Notes under the pieces: generated by a model
Seen by the model: only the letters and a program-made list of their open reading frames with translations
Database searches by the model: none
Told to the model about the DNA's origin: nothing
Translations under genes and position numbers: made by a program
DNA from: Enterococcus sp. PF1-24
Lineage (GTDB): Bacteria > Bacillota > Bacilli > Lactobacillales > Enterococcaceae
Assembly (NCBI RefSeq): GCF_029893325.1
Contig: NZ_JARXWL010000027.1
Coordinates: 1-38,276, forward strand
Length of the DNA stretch: 38,276 bases
Direction of reading: 5' to 3'
Shown here: positions 32,031 to 38,276 of the stretch, piece by piece
Layout: each line of letters opens with the position of its first letter
How positions within the stretch are numbered: the stretch's first letter is position 1

Positions 32031-32783
32031 TTAGTGATTAAACTCCGCCATATTCCCACGAAATCTTAATGGTAAATGATTCATTTGTAGTTTTGGATTG
32101 ATGCGCTCTTCAATCGTTAAGGCTTTAAGGAAAACCCGCCAATCTGCTTGTAACTCCTGTTCTTTTTCTTGAGTAGCAAAGTCAGGACAGTCTACATCTT
32201 CCAAAAAGCCAATCTTCCTCTGTTGAATCGTTGCCAATAAGCGATGGGTTTCATCATAAATTAAAATACTTTCTCCGGGATAACGATCAGCAAAATGCGG
32301 ACAAATATAAGGTAAAGATAAATGCTTCGGTTTAATTTTGCTAAATAAATATTGATCTACATACTCAAAGCGGACAAACCCTTTAAACTGATGGGCCTCC
32401 CCCAATAGCGTGCGAATACTCTTTTGCAAAGCTAAAACGGCAGGATGACCGATAAAATTTTCTAAAGAATCTTTGGTTTGCAAAGCAATTTCAATCGCTT
32501 CTAACAAATAAACTTCTTTACCAATTAAAGTGCTATGAAATCCCGTTTGAATAAATTCAAAGTTTTCAAACGTTAAGCGTTGCTGCAAACGCATAAAAAT
32601 CTTTTGCGCTAACTGTTCGTCAGTCTCAAGCCATTTGGCAAAAAATAAACTTTCCAGAGCCGTTTCAGGATTTAAAATTTCACGAGGAAACTGCTGGATT
32701 TTAAAAGCTTTTTGCACTAAGGTTAAAAAACCGGCAAAACTGCCGTCATACTCCCAAACTTCATCAATTTTTTCAATTGCCAT
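32031..32783 (-). CDS. TIGR03915-type putative DNA repair protein (DUF4130)
   Basis: 250 residues beginning IDEVWEYDGSFAGFLTLVQK, with VRFEYVDQYLFSKIKP, FADRYPGESILIYDE and ATIQQRKIGFLED, as in the DUF4130/TIGR03915 family. Family members are encoded next to a radical-SAM protein (TIGR03916). Together they are predicted to act in DNA repair or modification, with DUF4130 related to uracil-DNA-glycosylase-associated proteins, but the reaction is not established. The ATG overlaps the last 11 bp of the radical-SAM gene, so the two are translationally coupled. Confidence 0.88.
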   Translation of the reverse strand: MAIEKIDEVWEYDGSFAGFLTLVQKAFKIQQFPREILNPETALESLFFAKWLETDEQLAQKIFMRLQQRLTFENFEFIQTGFHSTLIGKEVYLLEAIEIALQTKDSLENFIGHPAVLALQKSIRTLLGEAHQFKGFVRFEYVDQYLFSKIKPKHLSLPYICPHFADRYPGESILIYDETHRLLATIQQRKIGFLEDVDCPDFATQEKEQELQADWRVFLKALTIEERINPKLQMNHLPLRFRGNMAEFNH

Positions 32784-34086
32784 AAGCTAATTCCTTATTT
32801 TTCGTATGTTCAAAACGTTCCACATCAAATAAAGACAACTGCTCTCCTAAAGATTGCGTGTTGGCAGCTTTTAAAGTTTCGTATTGCCGGGAAGAAATCA
32901 GAGAGGAAATCACCCACTCAGGATCGTGAATCAAACCTGAAACAGATTCCCCATTACAAGTAATAAAATACTGCGCTCTTTTAATGACAATGCCTAGTTT
33001 TTTCAAATCAGCTAAATGCAGCCGATAATATTTGCGGGCTTTCATGATGTTGCGGGCTCCTTTTGGCCCCACACCAGGAATTCGTAATAAAATATCATAG
33101 GAAGCGGTTTGCACATCAACCGGAAATTGTTCATAATTTTGCACCGCCCAGTTGGCTTTAGGATCTAAATATAAATTAAAATTCGGTTTATCCTCTGATA
33201 AAATTTCATCGGCACTAAATTTATAATAGCGCATCAACCAGTCTGCTTGATAAAGGCGATGCTCTCGCAACAATGGTGGTTCAGTAGTAACTGCTGGCAA
33301 TAGTGAATCGTTGTTCACGGGAATGTAGGCCGAATAATAGACCCGCTTCAACTCGTATTTACCATAAAGATTTTCTGCAATTTTCACAATCGCCCGATCA
33401 TTTTCAGGTGAAGCGCCAATAATCATTTGTGTTGATTGCCCTGCTGGCACAAATGAAGGTCCCTTTCTGACAGCTGGCAAATAACTTTGGGCTTTTTTAG
33501 TTTCAGTAATTTGTTTCATAGGTTTATACAAAGCATAAGGATTTTTGTCTGGTGCTAGTAATTTCAAACTTTCTCGTGAAGGCAGCTCAACGTTAACGCT
33601 CATACGATCGGCTAAAAATCCTAATTTCTCAATTAATTTTTCATCAGCACCTGGGATGGCTTTCACATGGATATACCCTCTAAAGCCTTTTTCATGACGC
33701 AAAATTTTTAAGGTTTCAATTAAAAGCTCACAAGTGTAATCCACATCTTTAATAATAGCGGAACTTAAAAACAAGCCTTCAATATAATTTCGCATATAAA
33801 AATCCATCGTTAAATCAGCTACTTCTTGTGGTGTAAAAGTTGCCCGCGGAATATGGTTGGATTTTCGATTAATACAGTAATGACAATCAAAAATGCAAGC
33901 ATTGGTAAATAATAATTTTAACAAAGAAACACAACGACCATCTGGAGTAAAAGAGTGACAGATTCCTGAAACCTCCGTGCTCCCGACTTTTCCTTGCCGC
34001 GTATTTTCTTGAACACCACTGCTGGAACAAGAAACATCATACTTCGCTGACTCAGCCAAAATCGCAATTTTTTTAGACAGTTCCAT
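32773..34086 (-). CDS. Putative DNA modification/repair radical SAM protein (TIGR03916)
   Basis: 437 residues. The 4Fe-4S radical-SAM motif is C64-x3-C68-x2-C71 (NACIFDCHYC). A C-terminal helix-hairpin-helix (LLRIPGVGPKGARNIMKARK) suggests DNA binding. N-terminal AESAKYDVSCSSSG is typical of the family. The start at 34086 follows GGAGG by 5 bp; the frame extends 29 codons further into the promoter. A consensus promoter lies at 34145-34173. It forms a tight pair with the DUF4130 gene. The chemical step is unknown. Confidence 0.92.
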   Translation of the reverse strand: MELSKKIAILAESAKYDVSCSSSGVQENTRQGKVGSTEVSGICHSFTPDGRCVSLLKLLFTNACIFDCHYCINRKSNHIPRATFTPQEVADLTMDFYMRNYIEGLFLSSAIIKDVDYTCELLIETLKILRHEKGFRGYIHVKAIPGADEKLIEKLGFLADRMSVNVELPSRESLKLLAPDKNPYALYKPMKQITETKKAQSYLPAVRKGPSFVPAGQSTQMIIGASPENDRAIVKIAENLYGKYELKRVYYSAYIPVNNDSLLPAVTTEPPLLREHRLYQADWLMRYYKFSADEILSEDKPNFNLYLDPKANWAVQNYEQFPVDVQTASYDILLRIPGVGPKGARNIMKARKYYRLHLADLKKLGIVIKRAQYFITCNGESVSGLIHDPEWVISSLISSRQYETLKAANTQSLGEQLSLFDVERFEHTKNKELAYGN

Positions 34087-34144
34087 AAAAATCCTCCACT
34101 CTATCTTAAAATCTGTTCTCCATACATACCGAACGTGAGTTCTG

Positions 34145-34173
34145 ATTTTATCAAAAATATAGCTTTCTGTCAA
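34145..34173 (-). promoter_or_regulatory. Promoter of the radical-SAM/DUF4130 operon
   Basis: Minus strand TTGACA (plus 34168-34173), exactly 17 bp, TAAAAT (plus 34145-34150), close to the sigma-A consensus. It is back to back with the hicDH promoter. Confidence 0.8.
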
Positions 34174-34213
34174 AACGAATTACAAAATAACGCCTTTCTA
34201 ATTAAAAATTTCA

Positions 34214-34222
34214 TGCTATACT
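34214..34222 (+). promoter_or_regulatory. Extended -10 promoter of hicDH
   Basis: TGCTATACT (TATACT at 34217-34222 with an extended TGn) about 30 bp before the start codon. The -35 is weak. Confidence 0.6.
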
Positions 34223-34253
34223 AATAAAAATAATTATTGGAAGGTAGATGTTA

Positions 34254-35159
34254 ATGAAAAAAATCGGGATTATCGGCGTGGGCCATGTAGGCAGCACAAC
34301 TGCTTATACTTTAATTCAGCAACAAGTCGCTGATGAAATTATTCTTTACGATAAAAATGAAGGGCTGGTTGAGGCGGAAGTCAATGATTTATTGCAAGGG
34401 CAAATCGGCCAAGCCTCCACCGTGGGCATTAAAGGCAATCAATTAGCGGAATTAGGTCATTGTGATTTACTTATTTTTTCTGCGGGAAATATTCAATTAT
34501 TACAAGGGGATACCGATCGTTTTGAAGAATTAGACTTTACTAAAAAAGTTGTTGAAGAATGGGCGCCAAAGATTAAAGAATCTGGCTTCAATGGCATACT
34601 TCTATCAATTACTAATCCTTGTGATGTCATCGTCCGTTATTTGCAAGAGTTAACTGGCTTACCAAAAAATCAAGTTTTCGGCACCGGTACAGCCTTAGAT
34701 ACCGTGCGGATGCAACAAGCTATTGGCACTGCTCTAAAAGTTCATCCAAATAGTGTGAATGGCTACGTTTTAGGAGAACATGGAGAAACCCAATTTATTG
34801 CCTGGTCAACCATTCGGATTGCCAACCAAGATTTATCAACAAAATTAACTGCAACAGAACAACTAGCTTTGGAAGAAGAAGCTCGCGCTGCTGGTTGGCG
34901 AATTTTTATGGGAAAAGTCTATACTTGTTACGGCATCGCCAATCAAGCAACTAAAATCGCTAAAGCGATTTTAACCAACGCCCAACTCATCCTCCCTGTT
35001 TCAAGCTATTCCGAAACAGAAAAAATCTATATCGGCCAACCAAGCTTAATTGGCAACAGCGGAATTATAAAAGCTTACAATCTAACATTGTCAGTCGCTG
35101 AAAAAATAAAATGGGACCTTTCAGTTCAACGCATCAAAGAAATGTATGAGGCAATATGA
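34254..35159 (+). CDS. L-2-hydroxyisocaproate dehydrogenase (LDH/MDH superfamily)
   Basis: 301 residues, NADH-dependent reduction of branched 2-keto acids (and perhaps pyruvate) to L-2-hydroxy acids. The nucleotide loop is GVGHVGS (8-14), followed by ITNPCDVI and LDTVRM (Asp149, Arg152). The catalytic His176 is in LGEHGETQF. SAGNIQLLQGDTDRFEELDF and EEEARAAGWRIFMGKVYTCY match the L-HicDH branch rather than classic L-LDH. The start is the second ATG (34254), 9 bp after GGAAGG; the first ATG (34248) is only 3 bp away. Its TGA stop is shared with the first bases of repeat array D. Confidence 0.88.
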   Translation: MKKIGIIGVGHVGSTTAYTLIQQQVADEIILYDKNEGLVEAEVNDLLQGQIGQASTVGIKGNQLAELGHCDLLIFSAGNIQLLQGDTDRFEELDFTKKVVEEWAPKIKESGFNGILLSITNPCDVIVRYLQELTGLPKNQVFGTGTALDTVRMQQAIGTALKVHPNSVNGYVLGEHGETQFIAWSTIRIANQDLSTKLTATEQLALEEEARAAGWRIFMGKVYTCYGIANQATKIAKAILTNAQLILPVSSYSETEKIYIGQPSLIGNSGIIKAYNLTLSVAEKIKWDLSVQRIKEMYEAI

Positions 35160-35433
35160 AAAGCGGAGTGAGTTGCTCTGCACCCAAGCAAAGTGCAAAA
35201 ATAAATTTTAGCGGTGTTCTTTACCGTGAATTTCTTTTTCACTTTGTCGAGTGGTGCAAACTCATGCAGCTAGACACCATGAAAAGTGGAGAAACTTGTT
35301 ATGCATCCGAGTAAAGTGCCAAATTAAATATAGCAGTGTTCTTTACCGCGGATTTTATTTTCACTTTGCCGAAGAGAGCTAACTAGATCTATTTGAAAAG
35401 CGGACTTTGCTCTGCACCCGAGCAAAACATAAA
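35157..35433 (+). repeat. Palindromic intergenic repeat array D (two units plus truncated unit)
   Basis: D1 starts at the hicDH stop (TGAAAAGCGGAG, 35157) and runs to 35280. D2 spans 35281-35394, with a shortened right end, and D3 from 35395 is only a left arm. D1 arms TGAGTT (35169-35174) and AACTCA (35259-35264), GCACC/GGTGC and AAAGTG/CACTTT pair. Loop flanks GCGGT/ACCGT. Same family as arrays B and C. The array fills the gap before the strong terminator at 35436. Confidence 0.9.
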
Positions 35434-35435
35434 AA

Positions 35436-35473
35436 CACGGTGCTCTAAAAGACTAATCTTTTAGAGCACCGTG
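35436..35473. terminator. Strong bidirectional terminator between hicDH and the TPM gene
   Basis: A 15-bp perfect stem, CACGGTGCTCTAAAA (35436-35450) with TTTTAGAGCACCGTG (35459-35473), flanked by A/T runs that give U-tracts on both strands. Confidence 0.92.
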
Positions 35474-35496
35474 CTATTTTTTTATTTCTATTAATT

Positions 35497-37050
35497 TTAC
35501 CAGCTACCAGAAGCACCGCCACCGCTGCTCATCCCGCCACCAAAACCACCGAAATCGCCACCGCTTGAAGAATTGGCTTGCGCCTCAGCAATCACAGTAT
35601 CTTGATGATTGGCTTGGTTAAAAAGTAATGTGTACAACATCAGTTGATTGGTACTACTTGCTGAATAGCCATTAAAGTGAACACTACTCATAATATCGTC
35701 ATAATCATCGTCATCATAGCTAGCTAAACGTTCTCGCATTTCAGGATGCTCTTTGTAAACTTCCTCCAAATCCACCATAAAAATCGCTTGATTTTTAACC
35801 CGAGAAACAATTTTGACTACTTCTGTCGGAATATTTTCATCTAAATCCTCCCGACTCAAACCACTAATTAACACTAATACTAAATAATCACCGTGCTGAA
35901 CTTTCTCTTGAATCGTCTGTTGTGCCGTTTTTTTAACTTGCTTTTGATATTCAGGAATTAAAGCTGCTTTTTCTGCCATAATATCATTAGAAAAATCATA
36001 ATTTGCCAAATACTCATTTAAATAACCCAACATGGCATTTTCAAAACCTAACAAAGTTTCTTCTGCCACAGTCACTTCATCATAAAAATTCGCCAAATGA
36101 TAACTACTACTGCGTAAAATTTCTTCTGCAAAATAGTTTTTCAAACTTCCATTATTAAGGGCTCTTTGCAATAAATTCGTTTCTTGGGCATCAAAAACAT
36201 CTGCGTTAGCAATGATTGAAGTGAGATATTCTTCTCCTAAATACATTTTTAAACCTGCTAAACAATCAATTTTATTCTTGAACTTATTGAAAGTTTTTTG
36301 ATTTACATTTGCCCATTTATAAAAATCCTTTAATTGAAAACTAGTACTATTCATCAAATGACTAGGAATAACTTGATGCTCTTCAAAAGCTTTTTTAACT
36401 CGTTGCTGTTTGAAAAAGAAATAACCACTCGTTCCACCACTAACAATTGCGGATAAAGAAACGAATAAAGTTAATAAAACTTTTCCCTGTTGACGTTTCT
36501 TCTCTGCTTTTTCAGTTAAAAAAGCTGGACCGGCAGCGTAAACATTTGCTAACCCCTGATTTTCATCTAGCTGCTGAACTTCTTGATAAACCCGCTCAGA
36601 AATATAACGCAAGGCAGCATCATAATCTTCTGCTTTTAAGAAATCTTTAGCTGTTTGGTCTACCCAGTCATCGCCATCCCTATCTTCAAAAACTTTTGCA
36701 AAGCCATCACCATACTGTAAACGAAACTCACGATCTTCAATTGCGAAAACAAATAATAAACCGTTATTGTATGCTTTTTTACCAATGCCGTAAGAATTAA
36801 ATAACTCTAAAGCAGCATCAGCAATATCACTATCTAAAGAAGACAAAGTAATCACTGCATATTCTGGTTCACCATACAATTGTGCAAATTTATCATCATT
36901 CAATTGATTAATATACGCTTCAGTTTCATCAGATAATACTTCCGCTTGATCACTAACAAATGACTTCCCGTAAGCCACTTCGCTATTAAATAACCCCAGC
37001 ATCCCAAATCCTACTATTAACATACTGACAAATAATAATCGTTTTCTCAT
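35497..37050 (-). CDS. TPM-domain (YgcG-like) exported membrane protein
   Basis: 517 residues. A signal peptide covers about 1-28 (VGFGMLGLFNSEVAYG). A TPM domain follows at about 30-155 (FVSDQAEVLSDETEAYINQL, NNGLLFVFAIEDREFRLQYG, then GDG), then a membrane helix at about 187-208. A long helical cytoplasmic part ends in a Gly/Ser-rich tail (GGDFGGFGGGMSSGGGASG) typical of YgcG proteins. TPM proteins act in envelope maintenance or protein quality control; the exact role here is unknown. AGGAGG lies 8 bp before the ATG. A WalR-like box lies about 120 bp upstream. Confidence 0.85.
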   Translation of the reverse strand: MRKRLLFVSMLIVGFGMLGLFNSEVAYGKSFVSDQAEVLSDETEAYINQLNDDKFAQLYGEPEYAVITLSSLDSDIADAALELFNSYGIGKKAYNNGLLFVFAIEDREFRLQYGDGFAKVFEDRDGDDWVDQTAKDFLKAEDYDAALRYISERVYQEVQQLDENQGLANVYAAGPAFLTEKAEKKRQQGKVLLTLFVSLSAIVSGGTSGYFFFKQQRVKKAFEEHQVIPSHLMNSTSFQLKDFYKWANVNQKTFNKFKNKIDCLAGLKMYLGEEYLTSIIANADVFDAQETNLLQRALNNGSLKNYFAEEILRSSSYHLANFYDEVTVAEETLLGFENAMLGYLNEYLANYDFSNDIMAEKAALIPEYQKQVKKTAQQTIQEKVQHGDYLVLVLISGLSREDLDENIPTEVVKIVSRVKNQAIFMVDLEEVYKEHPEMRERLASYDDDDYDDIMSSVHFNGYSASSTNQLMLYTLLFNQANHQDTVIAEAQANSSSGGDFGGFGGGMSSGGGASGSW

Positions 37051-37168
37051 GATACTTTCCTCCTAGTTCATTTTATAGAACTGATATCTTCTATCCTTCA
37101 TTATTAGTTAGCTGTAAAAAGAAACGATAAATCTTTCTTCTTGGCTTTCGTTACAAAAGTAAATTTAC

Positions 37169-37185
37169 TGTAACAGTATTGTAAT
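37169..37185 (+). promoter_or_regulatory. WalR (VicR/YycF)-like binding site upstream of the TPM gene
   Basis: TGTAAC-AGTAT-TGTAAT is an exact fit to the direct-repeat consensus TGTWAH-N5-TGTWAH of the essential cell-wall regulator WalR. It overlaps a 12-bp palindrome AGTAAATTTACT on one side. It points toward the 3' flank of the small gene at 37238, but the only start nearby is that of the TPM gene, 119 bp away on the minus strand. Confidence 0.5.
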
Positions 37186-37237
37186 CAAGAAAAATTGCTT
37201 TGTTATCAGTCTAAAGACCTAGAGAGCAATAATTTTT

Positions 37238-37549
37238 TTAGTAATAAACAAAATCATAGCCATCTTCTGGTTCACCAATTTCATAACCTAAATAGTCTGA
37301 TGCCTTTTTTCTAAATAATGTAAGCCACTGTTGCCACTCTTCTGGCTCTAATTCTCCCCTAAATTGCAATCCACCTGGTTCAACAGAAGCACAAAGATAT
37401 TTTCCACTTTCAGACTTGCTAAACCAATAAGGTATGCCATTTTTTATTCCTTGCCACTCAGGCATTTCTTGATAAAGCTTAGCTATTTTATCCCAAACTT
37501 CATCAGGCGCAGTATAATGAATATTGAGATTACAATTACAACTGGTCAT
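37238..37549 (-). CDS. Hypothetical protein (CNCNLNIHY ... GYEIGEPEDGYDF type)
   Basis: 103 residues, family not named by me, but similar small proteins with CNLNIHY near the start, LCASVEPGGLQ in the middle and LGYEIGEPEDGY at the end occur in other Firmicutes. Soluble, Trp- and Glu-rich (WDKIAKLYQEMPEWQG). No signal peptide or catalytic motif is visible. GGGGAG lies 4 bp before ATG 37549; the longer frame has no site. The size and acidity would suit an immunity-type or inhibitor protein, but nothing beside it supports that. Confidence 0.65.
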   Translation of the reverse strand: MTSCNCNLNIHYTAPDEVWDKIAKLYQEMPEWQGIKNGIPYWFSKSESGKYLCASVEPGGLQFRGELEPEEWQQWLTLFRKKASDYLGYEIGEPEDGYDFVYY

Positions 37550-37621
37550 TTTCTCTCCCCTAGCTCTCTTTAAAATGTCTTTTTTCATGTTATTATACCA
37601 TCTTACTTTCTATTTTTAGTA

Positions 37622-37677
37622 ACAAAAAAACAAACCACAATCTTCATCTTAATGATGAAAAAATCATGGTTTGTTTA
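37622..37677 (-). terminator. Terminator after the oxaloacetate decarboxylase alpha gene
   Basis: Minus strand AAACAAACCA and TGGTTTGTTTTTTT enclose an inner TTCATC/GATGAA stem; the 3' arm runs into seven T. It lies 17 bp beyond the stop at 37695. Confidence 0.8.
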
Positions 37678-37694
37678 TTCCTGTTTAGTTAAAC

Positions 37695-38276
37695 TTAGTA
37701 GTCAATTTTAACATTAACGGTTTGAAGTGGCACATCGTAAAAACGATCTTCACGACGCCCTAAGAAATCTTTGGCTTGTTGCGGGAAGACTGCATACATT
37801 AAAACATCTTCCATTGATTTAGCATATTCTTTAATTTCTTCTTCAAAAATTGGTAATTGTGGGGCAATTAAATCAGCTGGTCGCACAGTTACGACTGTTT
37901 CATCGCCAATAATTTTTTGTTTGATTTCATCAGAAATTGGTGCTGGCGGGCGACCATATAGGCCCCGCACGTAATCTTTTATTTCATTGGGAATCAATTT
38001 ATAGCGCTCACCTGAAATCACGTTCATTAAAGCTTGCGTCCCGACCATTTGTGATAATGGCGTTACTAACGGCGGATAACCTAAATCAGCCCGCACTTTC
38101 GGTACTTCTGCTAAAACCTCATCATATTTATCTTGTAAACCTTGTTCAGTTAACTGACTTAATAAGTTAGATAACATCCCACCAGGCACTTGATAAATTA
38201 AAGTTTTGGGTTCCACATCTTTGACTTTCGGATTTAAAAGCCCTTCGTTACGGAAACGATCACGAATTGGGTTGAA
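37695..38276 (-). CDS. oadA: Oxaloacetate decarboxylase alpha subunit, C-terminal part (incomplete)
   Basis: The frame is open to the right edge, giving 193 residues of the C-terminal half. QVPGGMLSNLLSQL, the YPPLVTPLSQMVGTQALMNV block and EIKDYVRGLYGRPPAPIS are the conserved post-barrel domain shared by oxaloacetate decarboxylase alpha and pyruvate carboxylase. The protein ends without a biotinyl domain, as in enterococcal OadA, where biotin sits on a separate OadD-type subunit. It probably decarboxylates oxaloacetate in citrate fermentation, in a complex at the membrane. The catalytic barrel and the rest of the cluster lie beyond the window. Confidence 0.85.
   Translation of the reverse strand, partial: FNPIRDRFRNEGLLNPKVKDVEPKTLIYQVPGGMLSNLLSQLTEQGLQDKYDEVLAEVPKVRADLGYPPLVTPLSQMVGTQALMNVISGERYKLIPNEIKDYVRGLYGRPPAPISDEIKQKIIGDETVVTVRPADLIAPQLPIFEEEIKEYAKSMEDVLMYAVFPQQAKDFLGRREDRFYDVPLQTVNVKIDY

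Noticed and set aside
36447-36650. Plus-strand 67-codon frame inside the TPM gene
   Set aside because: Antisense to a clear domain-bearing gene, without a ribosome site.

Overview
The window is low-GC Firmicute DNA, most likely from an Enterococcus or a very close relative. The main clue is copper homeostasis. A copY-copZ-copA operon has products matching the Enterococcus hirae proteins in size and layout: a 69-residue CopZ, a 727-residue CopA, and a CopY with a CxCx4CxC tail and two TACAnnTGTA boxes. Other clues are an L-2-hydroxyisocaproate dehydrogenase, an Mga-type regulator, a DUF3042 protein and the Bacillales/Lactobacillales gene order rpmG / 5-FTHF cyclo-ligase / rhomboid / yqgQ / glcK / rhodanese. 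Almost every gene is on the minus strand. The plus-strand genes are recQ, rpmG, hicDH and two small ORFs.

Layout. 1-160: right end of an IS3-family element. 200-8494: nagA with a NagR-like operator, an Rgg/PlcR-type regulator, alaA, a DUF975-like membrane protein with a Tyr/Asp-rich insert, patA, a lone Phd/YefM-like protein and an Mga-like regulator. 8743-13971: metal-efflux block (copYZA, then a CadA/ZntA-type ATPase behind a promoter with two TGAA-N6-TTCA operators). 14143-20729: an apparent cell-surface locus made of a secreted lectin/transglutaminase protein, an MBOAT acyltransferase, an AlgJ/DHHW-type SGNH protein and two paralogous lipoproteins. 20730-21878: a gene-poor stretch with a start-less open frame and a DUF3042 gene. 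21879-25540: housekeeping yqg/glcK/rpmG block. 25649-28764: two small hypothetical genes, recQ and a Nudix gene cut by an in-frame stop. 28864-34086: acetyltransferase plus HAD-phosphatase lipoprotein, a small anchored protein overlapping a CPCC protein, and the TIGR03915/TIGR03916 radical-SAM DNA-repair pair. 34254-38276: hicDH, a TPM-domain protein with a WalR-like box upstream, a small hypothetical, and the C-terminal part of oxaloacetate decarboxylase alpha.

The most unusual signal is a family of about 123-nt palindromic repeats. It occurs at four intergenic sites (16371-16490, 21679-21823, 30937-31283, 35157-35433), as single or tandem units. Stem arms differ between copies, yet both sides change together, so base pairing is kept. 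Three arrays end in a truncated left-arm unit next to a terminator, and at three of the sites the element begins at or within a few bases of a stop codon. The most interesting gene system is the 14143-20729 surface locus, which I do not recognise as a named system.

All calls come from reading motifs and remembered family features. No database search was run.
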